A stretch of 64,000 bases of DNA, taken from contig CM074140.1 in NCBI GenBank assembly GCA_037178625.1, positions 2,418,001-2,482,000 of the forward strand. The letters are read 5' to 3'. Position numbers and translations under genes: made by a program. This DNA comes from Skeletonema tropicum (Eukaryota > Bacillariophyta > Thalassiosirophyceae > Thalassiosirales > Thalassiosiraceae). The notes under the pieces are model-generated. The model made no database searches, was not told the origin of the DNA, and saw only the letters and a program-made list of their open reading frames with translations. Positions 9,383 through 20,896 of the stretch are shown piece after piece (within the stretch, counting starts at the first letter, position 1; each line of letters opens with the position of its first letter).

Positions 9383-11216
9383 TATCAAACACCCCCTATG
9401 CCCTCCCATCATGGCACTTCTACACCCCTAGCTGACCAGCCACCACAACCTCCGGCCACAATGCGTTTGCCTATGTTATGAGCTTCCGTTAGAGCTGCCG
9501 GTCGGCGTTGTAGGTGGGGTATTATTCAAAATATAGCGTTTTGTGTCGAAAATGAGGACATCGATCGAAGCATTTATTATTTATGCACATGAAATGTAAG
9601 GCGGATAACGCAACAAATCAATGCAAGCCGTGGCGTAAATCGTCTTATGATATGTAAGGAAGGTATCTGCAACATTGTTGAATTATTGGGCGGTCGTAGG
9701 TCTCATTTGATACGTTATATTAGACCGACTCGCCTGTGCTCGGACGATGCTGCCGACGATGTCATCGTTATATTTAATGGTGTGTTGCCGCTCTGTTACT
9801 GACACCGCTACCCCCAATGATCAACACAATAATCATCTTTGATTTGTCGCTCAGGCTGGCTCTCAAAAACTGTTTTCTACCAAAATTATCCGTGTTATCT
9901 ACCTATTTTGGAGGAGGTGATCATGCTATCCACACATCTGTTGGGTGGTTAATGACGCAATAAAACGGAAAGAGACGATATACCAAGCGAAAGAGTTTGG
10001 ATTTACACTATTGAGAGCGAGGGGGGACAATAGTTTGGTGTCCTCCATCTATATACAAAGAATGTCAGCTCATTATAGTTGAATTGTGTATTGTTGTTCA
10101 GATCAAATAATTCCAAAGAACATGCACAAACTGTCACCCACTCCAATAATGTTAAACACCAACTGATCATATGCGCTTCACCATCATGGAGAATGGCTTC
10201 ATAATGTCATGATGACTAGATTACTTCGTAAAGAGTATAAATATGCAACAAATTTATCAGCCATACCCTGCAATCACAATCCAAAGAGTTACATTGTTGT
10301 CCTGTATCACCTCAGATCAGCTCATCCACAGTGTTATTTCTCCATATAACGGTTGAAATATCATTGAATAATGAGATATTGTGGCGTAGGTGCTGGTATC
10401 ATATTATTTGGGATCATCTAAGACCCTTGCAACATATTGTGGGGTGCCGGTAATGTGCGTTCAGTAGGTAAATAATGAGAGTAATATGGATGACTCCTCA
10501 CCAAAAACATTTGCAACTCCTATAGGATAGTTATATGAAGGATATATGAGGGTAATGACCCATTGGTTGAATGATAACATGGAATAAATGACCCGCATTG
10601 ACCATTTGACGCTCGGTCGAAATACGGAAATGTACTATTTAGTGAGCAATACGTCGTCACACACTTAATATCGGTAGAAATTGATGGGACCATTCGATTC
10701 TGCGTTGAAAATTGGTCTAAGTACAATATTTTAGGTTTGGTAGACGTAAGGTTGCCGGTGTTAAAGGCATTGTACTTGTGGTATCGATCAGTGCTGTCAT
10801 GGTAAAATTGTGATTGTGTGATGAGTCGTTGTGAGAAAAGTGTGACTGTTTAGTATCTTTTTAGGTCCTGCTTAGATGAGTGTTCTCTCGTAAGTTCTCT
10901 CTTGTATTCTCGTGTGTACGAGCGTTTCAGAGCGCAGAGACACAATTACGGATTTTTGTGTGATTGTAGAAAAAAATCCGTCTCGTGTGTAGAGCGCAAA
11001 GACAGCCTCTTACTCTCTAGATGCGCTCGGATCTTGCTTTCACTTTAATTTAGTACACTACTTCTTTCACACAATACTTCAAGTGAAAAATCACTATCTT
11101 GTGAGCGTTGGAAGCACTGCATCCAATAGTGAAACGCTCTACAGCGAATGACGAGTAAACGGAGGTACATATCTTTTGAGCATCATAGCATTGGTTTAGG
11201 GATATACTAAGCAACC

Positions 11217-14200
11217 ATGAACACTAGCATTAGACCAGCCCACGACATTGCATCTTCAAGCAGTGAGAAAGCTCAACAAACAGTAGTCGCCGCTTATGCG
11301 CATGAGAAGCTCACCTACAGCCGTAGCCGCTCATCGTCAAAGACCGGCGGCAGCAGCGACACCCTACAAAAAAATGATAATGATAAGACTGCCCAAACAT
11401 ATTATCATGCTCAGCGTAGCATGCTCTCCCTCATTTTCGGCGCCTTTATCGTGATTAGTAGCGTAATGAGCAGACAATACATTGACAAACAAGTCCTCGG
11501 TAGATGCAATTTGAGCATAGCTGAAAGAATGGTGCTGAAAACGGCATCATTCATTGATACAATCATCACTGATCTCTTTGGTATTTTTCCCATCCCCTTC
11601 GCATCTGCAGTCGAAGTATCAACCTCAGTAAATCATGGTCATGACTCTCCCGAGTACGAAGCCGACTCCCCGCTTCACTGCCTACGTTCTAAACCCGACG
11701 GATCATGCGATGCTTGGTCAGACCAATATTATTTCTACAACCACCGTGGTGAAGTTGAGATTAAGTTGATGACGTGCAACACTGACTACCACGAAGATAA
11801 CGAGCACGCTCATCTGGCTGCAGTGGAACATTCGCAATATCAGAGGGTGATGTTTGAAGAGAATTTAATTGTGAAGGACAAGTGTCTCTGGCTGGATAAT
11901 ACGATGCAGCAGTGTTCGTCGTTTCGGCCTCAATATCATGAACCTTTCGTTCATTTGTCTGCGGCATATACTGATGTCAAGCGTGTCGTATTTGTTGGAG
12001 GAGGTGACTCCATGTTATTGCATGAAGTACTCAAATATCCGTCGTTGGAGATGGTATTGGGACTGGAATTGGATCAGGTTGTGACACGTAATTCGTTTGA
12101 ACACTTCAAGACACAGCCGCATTTTGATGATGTGAGGGTCCAATGGTGGTTTGGTGATGGTGCCAAGAGCTTGACACTGTTGCCACGAGAGTACTTTGGG
12201 ACGTTCGATTTAGTGTTGCTGGATTTGTCCGAGACTGCCATGAGTATGACTGTGACGGAAGGGCTGGATGTGTTTGGAGCGATGAAGTTGTTGTTGAGTC
12301 CAACAGGGATCATGGTGAAGAATGATTTCGGGTACTTTGATAGGTTGAGTAGAGTGTTTGATACTTGCATTCAATTGGATATCCAGAATGTGTTTTACAT
12401 TTGTGATTATGAATTGGTGCTTTGTGGGACGGATCAGGTGGACTTCGTGAATCCAAACTTTGATCATTTGAAGGGAGTGGAGGGATCGACACATATTGTT
12501 GATACCTTGATTTATAAGCCGCAGGAGGAGGGTAGGGATGATCATTGGGGTCCATTGACGGATTACAGCAAGTATTGGGGCGAGCCGCGAGATTGCCTTC
12601 CCATAGGGACAACGAGTGAGGTTGACGATGAATCAATTGCGTATGCGGGCGTGTTGATGATCGTTGAGGCAGAGAATGTGTCCAATATGAAGGCCATGTC
12701 GGAATTGGAGGGTCCATTGGAGCGATTGGGGTACAATATAATCACATCTTCGTCTCAACCCAGTGAGAAGAGCGGCGGTACGATACACGTGATTGTGATG
12801 AAGGAGGGCTATCTTCTCATGGAAAGTTGGCCGGATGTCAGCTACTGCAAAATTGACATTCATCTCTGGGGAAGATTTGAAAAGCAAGATAGCATCCGTT
12901 CCAAGGTCCTTGATATGCTTGGGAGCAAGGAGGGAGATTGGCAATCGTATCGCATCGTTACTGGGGGAGTACGGGGATGCCATACTCGTGCGGATGACTT
13001 GAAATCGACCGGGCCTGACTTGTCGAAGATTGGAGTATGCGATGAGGTGAGGGAGGGCAGCAGCAAATCAGTCGTGTTGGACTCTTCAAGTGATGATGAG
13101 GCAGCGTTGGGTCCTATTATTGAGGCGGCCCTAGACGAGATCATTCCCACAATTGTTGGTGCGGCTGATGAAAAGAATGCTGTTGTCATTTGCGGACTCA
13201 ACGAAAGCCCATGTCGTGCTAAGGCGAACCTAGAAAAGAAAGGATATGACTCCTTGACCACACTCTACACGTGTCCCGAAGAAGAAGAGATGAACAAGGC
13301 TCAAGCCATTCTGAAGTGGCGTGAACAAATAAATGCGGGCGGTGATTTCTTTCCAGATGAGTTTGTACTTTGTGGCAAGAAAGCAGGGGTTGCTCTCAGA
13401 GAGATCACAAGTATGTCGATATACCCTGAAGTCGTGGTGGTTGATGCTCTTGCGCCTTCGGAACATGTGGCCAGTGTCCACGAGCATTTCGTGAAGACAT
13501 GGGTCAAAAACGTTGATGAACCAGTCTTCTTTGTTCCTATGCTTGATGCGGCTGATGAGCAGCGTACCTCCTTCCTTGATTCTCTCGACAATACACAGAA
13601 AATAGCGCCTGAGTTTTACTCTGAAATATATGCTGGTGATGGAGAGAAGACCATGTCCTTTGGACTCATTCACGCTGGAACTTCGGCCTCCTTCCTCCGT
13701 TTGAAGGAATCTGTAAGTAAGTTAGATGAAAATGAACTTGTTAAGTTCTCGGACTTGCGGAAGGTGACTATTCGTGGAGCGGCACGATATCAGCCTGATT
13801 ACAGACCAGTTACGTTCAGGCAGGAAAATTATGACCTTCAACCAGGTCTGGAACAATTCTATGGCCAACGTGCGATTGGTTTACAGACTGTATTTCAGCT
13901 TGCATTGAAAGATGCTGAGGAGGGTTTGACGGCATTGAGCATCTCCGCTGCAGCTAATGCTGCTACCAAGAGCATGGTCAAAGGTATTGTCAAAGAGATA
14001 TTTCATGAAATGGGTGAGGGTGCGTTGTACGTGGCATTAGCATCAAATGCACAAGTAGTCGTGACGTGGGATGGAGCGCGAAGCATCAATGTGAATATAT
14101 TCACGTACGACGAAACAGTGAGCCACACGAGACTCTTCGTTTCCAAATTTAAAGCTTCTTTACCAAATACAAGTAATCTTGATCTAGTGCTCAAGGACGA

Positions 14201-14408
14201 GTTCCCTCGAGGATACGGAAAAGTGATTAATAAGTCCGACAGAGTCAACCGCGGCGAGAGCCCAAGCTGTTACGATCATTATAAATTCTGCCAGAAACTT
14301 GCGAAAGTGGGACGTTGTAAGGACGATGCGAAGGATCTGATGATTGTTGAGTGTAAGTTCTCTTGCGGTCTATGCGAGAAGAAGGATGATTTGCATGACG
14401 AGCTCTAG
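11217..14408 (+). CDS. Spermidine-synthase-like / AdoMetDC-like fusion with ShK domain, copy 1
   Basis: 1063 aa. A Ser-rich cytoplasmic-looking N-terminus is followed by a hydrophobic segment at about residues 69-85 (probable membrane anchor). Residues ~230-425 resemble the aminopropyltransferase (spermidine synthase) fold: VVFVGGGDS near 258-266, an acidic LELD, a GDGAK loop, then FDLVLLDLSET where the usual family reads DxxD(P). Residues ~480-590 resemble bacterial-type S-adenosylmethionine decarboxylase (VIVMKEGYLLMESWPD), but the self-processing Ser and following His of the SES-H motif are not present. A second similar block (VVVTWDG...NIFTYD) is near 940. Residues ~1016-1053 form a six-Cys ShK-like module. 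Fusions of these enzymes are known in diatoms and have been proposed to make the long-chain polyamines used in silica formation. Activity here is uncertain. Confidence 0.75.
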   Translation: MNTSIRPAHDIASSSSEKAQQTVVAAYAHEKLTYSRSRSSSKTGGSSDTLQKNDNDKTAQTYYHAQRSMLSLIFGAFIVISSVMSRQYIDKQVLGRCNLSIAERMVLKTASFIDTIITDLFGIFPIPFASAVEVSTSVNHGHDSPEYEADSPLHCLRSKPDGSCDAWSDQYYFYNHRGEVEIKLMTCNTDYHEDNEHAHLAAVEHSQYQRVMFEENLIVKDKCLWLDNTMQQCSSFRPQYHEPFVHLSAAYTDVKRVVFVGGGDSMLLHEVLKYPSLEMVLGLELDQVVTRNSFEHFKTQPHFDDVRVQWWFGDGAKSLTLLPREYFGTFDLVLLDLSETAMSMTVTEGLDVFGAMKLLLSPTGIMVKNDFGYFDRLSRVFDTCIQLDIQNVFYICDYELVLCGTDQVDFVNPNFDHLKGVEGSTHIVDTLIYKPQEEGRDDHWGPLTDYSKYWGEPRDCLPIGTTSEVDDESIAYAGVLMIVEAENVSNMKAMSELEGPLERLGYNIITSSSQPSEKSGGTIHVIVMKEGYLLMESWPDVSYCKIDIHLWGRFEKQDSIRSKVLDMLGSKEGDWQSYRIVTGGVRGCHTRADDLKSTGPDLSKIGVCDEVREGSSKSVVLDSSSDDEAALGPIIEAALDEIIPTIVGAADEKNAVVICGLNESPCRAKANLEKKGYDSLTTLYTCPEEEEMNKAQAILKWREQINAGGDFFPDEFVLCGKKAGVALREITSMSIYPEVVVVDALAPSEHVASVHEHFVKTWVKNVDEPVFFVPMLDAADEQRTSFLDSLDNTQKIAPEFYSEIYAGDGEKTMSFGLIHAGTSASFLRLKESVSKLDENELVKFSDLRKVTIRGAARYQPDYRPVTFRQENYDLQPGLEQFYGQRAIGLQTVFQLALKDAEEGLTALSISAAANAATKSMVKGIVKEIFHEMGEGALYVALASNAQVVVTWDGARSINVNIFTYDETVSHTRLFVSKFKASLPNTSNLDLVLKDEFPRGYGKVINKSDRVNRGESPSCYDHYKFCQKLAKVGRCKDDAKDLMIVECKFSCGLCEKKDDLHDEL

Positions 14409-14838
14409 AGAGGGATAGATATGTTGATTGATTGCGTTGCAAAGAATAGGTTTGGGATATTGACTTACAAGGTAAACACTGTAGTGAAGAAACGCGAAAC
14501 GGAGTGGATTATATTTATATTCTCAGCTAACTGCTACTGCTACTGTGTTATAATCTCATCAAGTCATCGCTGCCGCGTGTGAGTGTGAAGTGCGAATCCA
14601 AAAGCCAGCAACATCACATACTCATACTTAGAATCAAACAACCCTGTCCTTTTTCACTCAATTAGCACTGTCTCTCTAGAGAGAACTTTACTTCCATGCA
14701 GACTGTTGATAGAGCACTAACTAACGTGCGTACAACGTACCAACCAACCTAAGACCCAAGTATGTCAAGATTGATACACAATCCTCTCAGGGTCCATACT
14801 TCGACAATAGCAGCGTACAAACTTATGATAAGTAGATT
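14409..14838 (+). repeat. 3' flank duplicated with the gene, copy 1
   Basis: Matches 47790-48337 with small differences, showing that the paralogue duplication included about 0.4 kb downstream. The other copy carries an extra ~0.1 kb foldback insertion. Confidence 0.75.
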
Positions 14839-15746
14839 ATCAAGAACTTGTTGAAAAAGGAGACCGGTAGGACACCTCTGAATTTTTCAGAACGTAGGAA
14901 TAAGTTTGATGACAGCGATGCGATGCGAACCCAAAAACACCAAGTGATGGCCGCTGCGCCTGGCCAAGCAATGGCCAATGCAATGGCCAAGCAAGAAGCC
15001 AAGTGCAAGCTCAAAGCTAAAGCACGACATCATTTCTGACAATGACAAACGGGAGCTTGGATATGGATTCTAGTACTTGCTGGTACGGCATTGAGATATG
15101 TATCTTTGAGGGTAGATGTAGATACGACACGTATGAGGGGCAGAGAAGTTCTCGGCACTTCGAAGAGGTTTTAGGCAGCAAAAGATATCAGAGAGAGGGA
15201 TTTTGGAGGGAAAACTCCAACAATGGTAGTGTTTACAATTCGAATTCTAAAGTAAACGCAAGTTAACAAACGACCAAGTGTGGTAACACATGAATTAGCT
15301 TCTAGCAAGAGCTTTAGCTGGGGTCAAGGTTTGACACCATCTGTCAGATTCCCAGTCTTCTGATTCTACTTACATTCCATTACGGAAGCGAGTGAGCCGA
15401 CTGCTGCCTTCGCACCTACGACATCCCTTCTCCCATCGATCCAAGGACCCCGGAGCTGTGACTGCGCGTTGCAACCATAAGCGATCTCTTAGACAAAGTG
15501 AGTACATGACCGTGGCAAAGCGGTGAAGTGTGTAAATCAGCTCAAGACTATCTCAATTACTACCGATACCGAAGAGCTTCGGTGAGATTTGTTCGGAAAT
15601 CTCAACTCTCTCTCCAGATACAGATAACCAAGTTGATGGTCGGCTTCTCTTCCATATCTACCAGAAGATTGATACTGATACATTGATTAGAGCCGCCGCA
15701 GCAAGGCCGTTCATTGTATAATCTCAATTCAAACTATTGAACAGCG
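14839..15746 (+). other. Intergenic, partly repeat
   Basis: Contains a short Ala/Lys-rich open frame (14848-15039, 63 codons, unsupported), the dispersed repeat at 15043, and what looks like the 5' flank of the small signal-peptide ORF. Confidence 0.45.
15043..15347 (+). repeat. Dispersed repeat, copy 2
   Basis: Second copy of the repeat at 3242-3603, with the same start and the same GACACCATCTGTCA end. In this copy an uninterrupted 74-codon frame begins at the first base of the repeat region. Confidence 0.6.
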
Positions 15747-15917
15747 ATGAAGATAGCAAAACATCACTTCTTCATGGCATCATGGTGCTGCTGCCTCGTT
15801 ATCCTTTGTCTCCTGGCCACAGCATCATCATCAGCCTCTTCCATCACCACCAACAAAGAAGACGACACTACCGAAAAAAACGACGACACAATCCAATTAC
15901 AGCTCAGGTCTCGGTAG
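15747..15917 (+). CDS. Signal-peptide-bearing 5' exon or truncated secreted protein
   Basis: A 56-codon frame starts MKIAKHHFF and continues with a strongly hydrophobic core (WCCCLVILCLLATA) and a small-residue cleavage-like stretch (SSSASS), then an acidic, Thr-rich segment. That is a classic secretory signal peptide. The frame ends at a TAG a few bases beyond a CAG/GTCTCG junction that could be a splice donor. Immediately downstream begins the decayed retroelement, so the gene may have been decapitated by that insertion. No identity can be assigned from the remaining residues. Confidence 0.45.
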   Translation: MKIAKHHFFMASWCCCLVILCLLATASSSASSITTNKEDDTTEKNDDTIQLQLRSR

Positions 15918-15930
15918 ACCTCTTCATTAG

Positions 15931-16551
15931 CCCTTTGATGAATCATTTCAACAATATCACTCTTGGGTTACTCCCAGCTGGGTGAAATCGATCTGGGAAA
16001 AAGTAGATACCTTCGGGTATAAGGTGGTATTGAATAACATCGACAACCCTTTCCCAAGAGTGGGTGACGAGTGGCTCATGTGTGTATTTGAAGATCTCCA
16101 GTACTCTCCAAAAGAACTACGGCAATTGAAAAGAGTCCGCTTGCACCAACAAGTTCTGTTTTTATCGGATATACTGTGTGTGAGGGTTTCGAAGATTGAT
16201 CCACGGTACAGGAAGAGGCTGCGGCGGGAGGATGAAAAGTGGTCTAAGCTTGACTTCCCTGCTGAGGAACCATCGTCAAAAGATTTTAAGGTGTGGAAGT
16301 CGGCACTCTCTCAATTAGCCCCAGGAGGTTTACTTTAGCGTCCGGTTGGGAAATTGGGTGCACATCGGCCACAAACTTCAACCGTGGCGGTATGTGCCGC
16401 TTCGAATAGACTGTTCCGCAATATGGGTAATGACCTTATGGAGGTATACCCTCCGCATGAAAATAACCCTCGGAGATATGTGAAAGATGATAGTGATCAT
16501 GCCCAGGTTCAGTACAATGTTGCGTGTACGAGAAGAGGTAGATACTGCGGT
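15931..16551 (+). pseudogene. Old non-LTR retroelement, fragment A (between RT and RNase H)
   Basis: The frame reads ...SWVKSIWEKVD, GDEWLMCVFEDL, then RPVGKLGAHRPQTS and NPRRYVKDD. By memory of diatom repeat proteins this resembles the region between reverse transcriptase and RNase H of an abundant family. One in-frame TAG (16336) interrupts it, and the frame is lost where the foldback sequence begins. It connects in order with the three later fragments on the same strand. Confidence 0.55.
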
Positions 16552-17176
16552 ATATCCCAACCATTTTATGAAAACGGCACCTCGGTGCCGTTTTGTGTTG
16601 AGCTTTGGTATGTTTCTACGTAAGAGGCAAAACGGCACCTCGGTGCCGTTTGCCGTTTTCAAAAAAGGCAGTAGGCCTCAAAATATCCCTAGTGAGTTTT
16701 TGGGGGGCTATTTTTGTGGATGAGATTGAATATTCAATCTCATCTGCCTGAAAATTAGTATTTGTAGCTCACGTGCATGCACATAAAAGAGCTACCGCAG
16801 CAATCTGAGAGTCGGAAGGCCCAGTCCAACCCTCCCGCCAATTTCTTACCGCGACAAAAACACGCGATAACGGCTTCTGGCGATGGATGAGATTGAATAT
16901 TCAATCTCATCCTGGATGAGATTGAATACTCAATCTCAAAACTCACTAGGGATATTTGTTAGATTAAAGCATGAGCCAAAATGTGGCCTATAGATCTTAT
17001 TATTGCATACAAGGGCTACAGGATTTTTGAAAAAAAGCCGGTAGGAGCTGCCTAGCTTTGCCCGCTAACAAATCAGATTTCAAAAACGGCACCGAGGTGC
17101 CGTTTTCAAGCCTTATGGGTACTGGGCCCAACACAAAAACGGCACCGAGGTGCCGTTTTCAAGATGGTTGGGATAT
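16552..17176. repeat. Large foldback with four GGCACC/GGTGCC palindromes
   Basis: The outer arms ATATCCCAACCA (16552-16563) and TGGTTGGGATAT (17165-17176) are inverted. Inside each arm is a pair of near-perfect palindromes built on AAAACGGCACC and GGTGCCGTTTT (16571-16594, 16629-16651, 17083-17106, 17136-17159). The central dinucleotide differs between left and right pairs exactly as expected if the right pair is the reverse complement of the left. The structure splits the old retroelement. Confidence 0.75.
16687..16951. mobile_element. MITE-like element with CCCTAGTGAGTTTT inverted ends
   Basis: About 265 bases bounded by CCCTAGTGAGTTTT and AAAACTCACTAGGG, flanked on both sides by ATAT, which may be a target duplication or an extension of the ends. 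The interior carries palindromic copies of GAGATTGAATATTCAATCTC. No coding capacity. It lies at the centre of the larger foldback. Confidence 0.55.
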
Positions 17177-17507
17177 GGTTTGGTCAGTCATGCACCAATC
17201 CCAGGTCAGTCTATACCTATACCTCCTCGCACTTTGTGGGAAGTCCTCGACCAGTGGGGTAGCATGTGGATGTGGGAAGATCTTGAACTGACGGGGAGCT
17301 ATGAGTTCCTAGCGGCGGCTATTATAGATGGATCACTAGCATGTGTGGCGGACGGATCCTTTATCAAGGAGATGTACACAGATATCTGCTCAGCTGCAGC
17401 TGCATTCATTATGATTATGGAGTGTTCCAAGGGGAGAGGCCGACTCGTTGTAAATTCTCTGAGAAGACACTTGCTGCTTGTGCATATGGTGGGGAGCTTT
17501 TTGGGAT
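17165..17507 (+). pseudogene. Old non-LTR retroelement, fragment B (RNase H start)
   Basis: Reads RWLGYGLVSHAPIPGQ, then an RNase H beginning with an acidic VADGS motif (first catalytic Asp) and SKGRGR, with a frame change before EKTLAACAYGGEL (region of the catalytic Glu). It ends at the GGGAT target site of the LTR element and resumes at 21612. Confidence 0.65.
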
Positions 17508-18048
17508 TCTCAAGTTGAGAATTATCTGTCATAAGACCGTCAAACAGAGTCGGGATAATCTAAGCGAACATTCAGGCGGATACACGGATCGGAGCGAGAT
17601 CGGTGGACTTGTGAGGAGGATCGTAGAGTACCAGGAAACGAAGGCAGTGTTGAGACGTCTAATTCTATCTTAAGCCGGACACGAAGCACTGAAGCTCTGC
17701 TGTTGTGCGTCCTACTCGACTATCGAAGTATTGATGTAGTACAGTGTGCCTTGAGGCAGCGGATGTATTCCAACGTAGTTATTACTATTTCATTATTCTT
17801 ATTATTGATTGTGTTGTGAGCGCCATAAAGCAAGTTGGCTTTAGTATCTTGTGTAAAGATATGGCGGGAAAATAAGTTCTGCTGAACCGACGATCGCGGA
17901 AGATTCGACGTTCAACTTGCGGTAGATAAATGGGACGATTCCCATTAATCGGGATATGAGTATCTTCAATATCCATAAGTAGTGTACCATTGATGACATA
18001 CTGGTACGATTGCGGTTGCGCTCATCTGCTTTCTTACATAAGTTGACA
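17508..18048 (-). repeat. 3' LTR of element copy 2
   Basis: Looks identical to 21071-21611. Confidence 0.88.
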
Positions 18049-20896
18049 CTCCCCAGCCAAACGTATATCGTATTCCAGACTTCCCACTTCAACAAGTAAT
18101 CGCTAATCTCAAAGAACATCTGAGCAGTAAACTTATTATTGTGTGAAGTTGTTTCCATAATGGTTGGTATTTCCAGTAGCTCTTGATAATCATTGATCTG
18201 ACCTGTAGGTGTATGGTCTTGATAATCCTTGATCTGTCCTGTAGGTGTAGGGTATTGGATGAGTAGTTCTTCCTCCTTTGGACTAGGTAGACGTAGATCG
18301 GCCATAGAAAATGTGGACGATAAAGCATTGTGATTGTTCGCGAAGGGCCTATTGCCGTTTGTGACTTGTGAGAAGGGCCTATTGCCGTTTGTGACTTGAA
18401 CTTCAAGGTATATATGGTCATCCGCGACTTGGTAATGAAGTTGATCGTATTCATCAAAAATGCGAACACTTGAAGAGAACCCTCTCTCGGGACTTCTAAC
18501 AAAGAACCTGAAGCCACACACAAAGATATCGACAAAGAATCCACCATAGAGCCGATTGCATCGGGTGATAATTCTGCTTCCGACGATGATTTCGTGGTAA
18601 TTAGTGCGTGATGCATCCATAAGTTCTTGAATAGCTGCACGTTTGCTGCGCTCCCCATGATTGAGACCGAGACGATGACGTTCGTAACTCACGAGATCAG
18701 GATGAAGAACCGAATTGACTTGATTCCGAATAACGTAGATATTGCGCTTCCTATCAACAATCCTCGATGCAAAACGTGCAATCATCATGTGACGAGAGTC
18801 ACTGTCGATACTTACCAAAATAGCACCATATTCAACCATCAAAATATTACCATATCCGAGAAGATAGCAGAGTTTCCATCACTGATCTGCGACCGAATAA
18901 TATTTTCTCTCACGGCAGTACCGAGTAAAGCAAGCATGTTGTAAGATTTGCAAAAGGAAGTATCTTCCGTCGGACGAATGATATGATGAAGTCGAGTAGA
19001 TGATGATGTCTCCCCATATTCCTCAGCAGTAACCATGACAGAATGATGTCGATCCAAGAAAACGTTGTTGATGATGACGTTCCGAAGCAAGACGTGATAC
19101 TGTCGATGACCTCGAGTAATCTCCGCAAACGAAAAGCGATGCAACCTGCAAGCGACGACGATATAGATCCTATCAGCAAGGTCTCGAGAATCATGTGAAT
19201 AGAACTGAGCAGCGAAGTCTTGTAAGGACTTAAGAACAAGTGCATTGCATTCCGCATCGACTAGTTGTGCTCGATGGTGGTAAAATTCAATCTTCGCAGC
19301 AGGAGAACAAACAACAACTTGGCTTCCAACGGCAGAATCTTCTTGGATGTCCATCAACTTATAGAGTAGAACTTGCTCCCCATTCTTCGTCTTGTAGAAC
19401 TGAATTCCATTCGACTCGTAGTACCAAATCAACTCTGAAATAATAAAGTCTCTCATCTTCGCAGGATAGTGGTAACGTCGTATCATCACAGATAGATATT
19501 CAATTGAAGGAATTTGCTCCCCATTCATCTCGCAGGACAAAAGAAACTCTAAATTAATAAAGTATCGCATCTTCACAGGACAGTACTCTCCAATCATCAT
19601 CTTGTGATATCTCAGTAGCTCTAAAGCTGTAGAGACATAAGATATCATGCCACGAACAAATGCATAGCCTTGAATGTACGAAGGATCATATCGTACAAGT
19701 AATTCAAGTACAGACCAAGCGATGGTAATAAACAAGATCTTGTTGGATGTGTGATCGGAGTTGTGACAACTGTGAGCAAGTATCATGCAACGATCAATCT
19801 TCTGGGACTTGTGAGTGATAATAACACCACTGGATTCGTCTTGAAAGACATCGATGCTTGTAGTAGATGTCAAGAGTGTCTCCGTTCTCCCGAGTAATGC
19901 ATACGTCGATTGCAAAACATCTCCCCACGCAACATGAATCTTGGTCACAAGTTGATTATAGTATCGAACATGTTGTGTCCCTTGCGAAAGATCGTGCAAC
20001 CAGATAAAGTCGACACTAAAGATTACCATTACTCCCCATAGTCTCATGAGATAATTTGCAAGTATGAGTCCCTCACTACTGAAAAACATCACTCCTCTAT
20101 TCACAACTAGGAAGTCATGAGTACCATCGAGTAGATGATCTGCGATGTGACGATGTTCACCAAAGATAACAACATCGATATGCTGTCGCTTGATAGAACT
20201 TGTGCCCAGGAACTGAATATCGAGTTTCCAGAATAGGGTCATCAAAAGGGCGCTGAGGTCATGTTGTCGAAGACAAACTATAACACCGATAGGACGTGTA
20301 TCCATAGATGGATAAATGTTGGTATTAACACCAGAAGGAGTTACCAAAGTACTGAATTCAGAAGGATCCATGATGCGAAGAATAATAACTGCGATCAATT
20401 TGTCTCCACCCAATGTAGAAGTGTCGAGAATATAATGTCGGGTTCCTCAGCAGACAACTAGACGAAGCACCGATCGAATCGAGAGAGATGCCGGGTTAAG
20501 TGCGGGCAAAGGCCTGTACACGGTGACAATCCACCATTCATCCTCTTGACTTCCTAATAAGGAGAGACCCATTACTAACGAAGGACAGTCCACCACACGG
20601 TAGATATCCACTTCTTCAGAAGTCACGTAAATCCATAAACGTGTAGATATGATGCCTTCAGTAGAAAACAGGACTTGATGTAAATCCAAAAACTCGGATA
20701 ACGGTCTCCGCCACCTTCCTCTGCGAAATACATCAGATTCCATATTAGCATCTCGACTACCATCACTGGTCTCTAAAGAAGCGTCTACAAAACCCTCATC
20801 GGCAGTAACATCGCCACGTGAAGAAGAAAGTTGATCCTCCTGCATGATGATATCGGCGTCAGATAAAGATGTTATGCTGTATTGAGCAGCTATCAC
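17841..20896 (-). pseudogene. Broken copy of the 1004-aa LTR-element protein
   Basis: The same protein as at 4856-7870, but with two lesions. A TGA interrupts it shortly after LSIRSVLRL (near 20447-20455). A 10-base deletion between two CC dinucleotides near 18856 shifts the frame, splitting it into segments 20896-20447, 20413-18839 and 18842-17841. Comparing the two copies by eye gives roughly a dozen replacement and seven silent differences, which is at best weak evidence for constraint. Confidence 0.75.

Larger units (their letters stand above)
8643..11216. other. Intergenic region upstream of the polyamine-fusion gene
   Basis: No supported coding region. It holds a perfect palindrome, a short foldback sequence and, close to the gene, the presumed promoter. 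A stretch near 11180 (ACATATCTT(T/C)TGAGCA) is partly shared with the upstream region of the paralogue near 44450. Confidence 0.6.

Noticed and set aside
10861..11000. Possible tRNA or small RNA gene in the promoter region
   Set aside because: No cloverleaf or conserved A/B-box arrangement could be drawn; only short repeated CTCTCGT/CGTGTGTA words.
16571..17159. CRISPR-like array of regularly spaced palindromes
   Set aside because: Only four units in two mirrored pairs with unrelated spacers and a eukaryotic transposon context; no cas genes.
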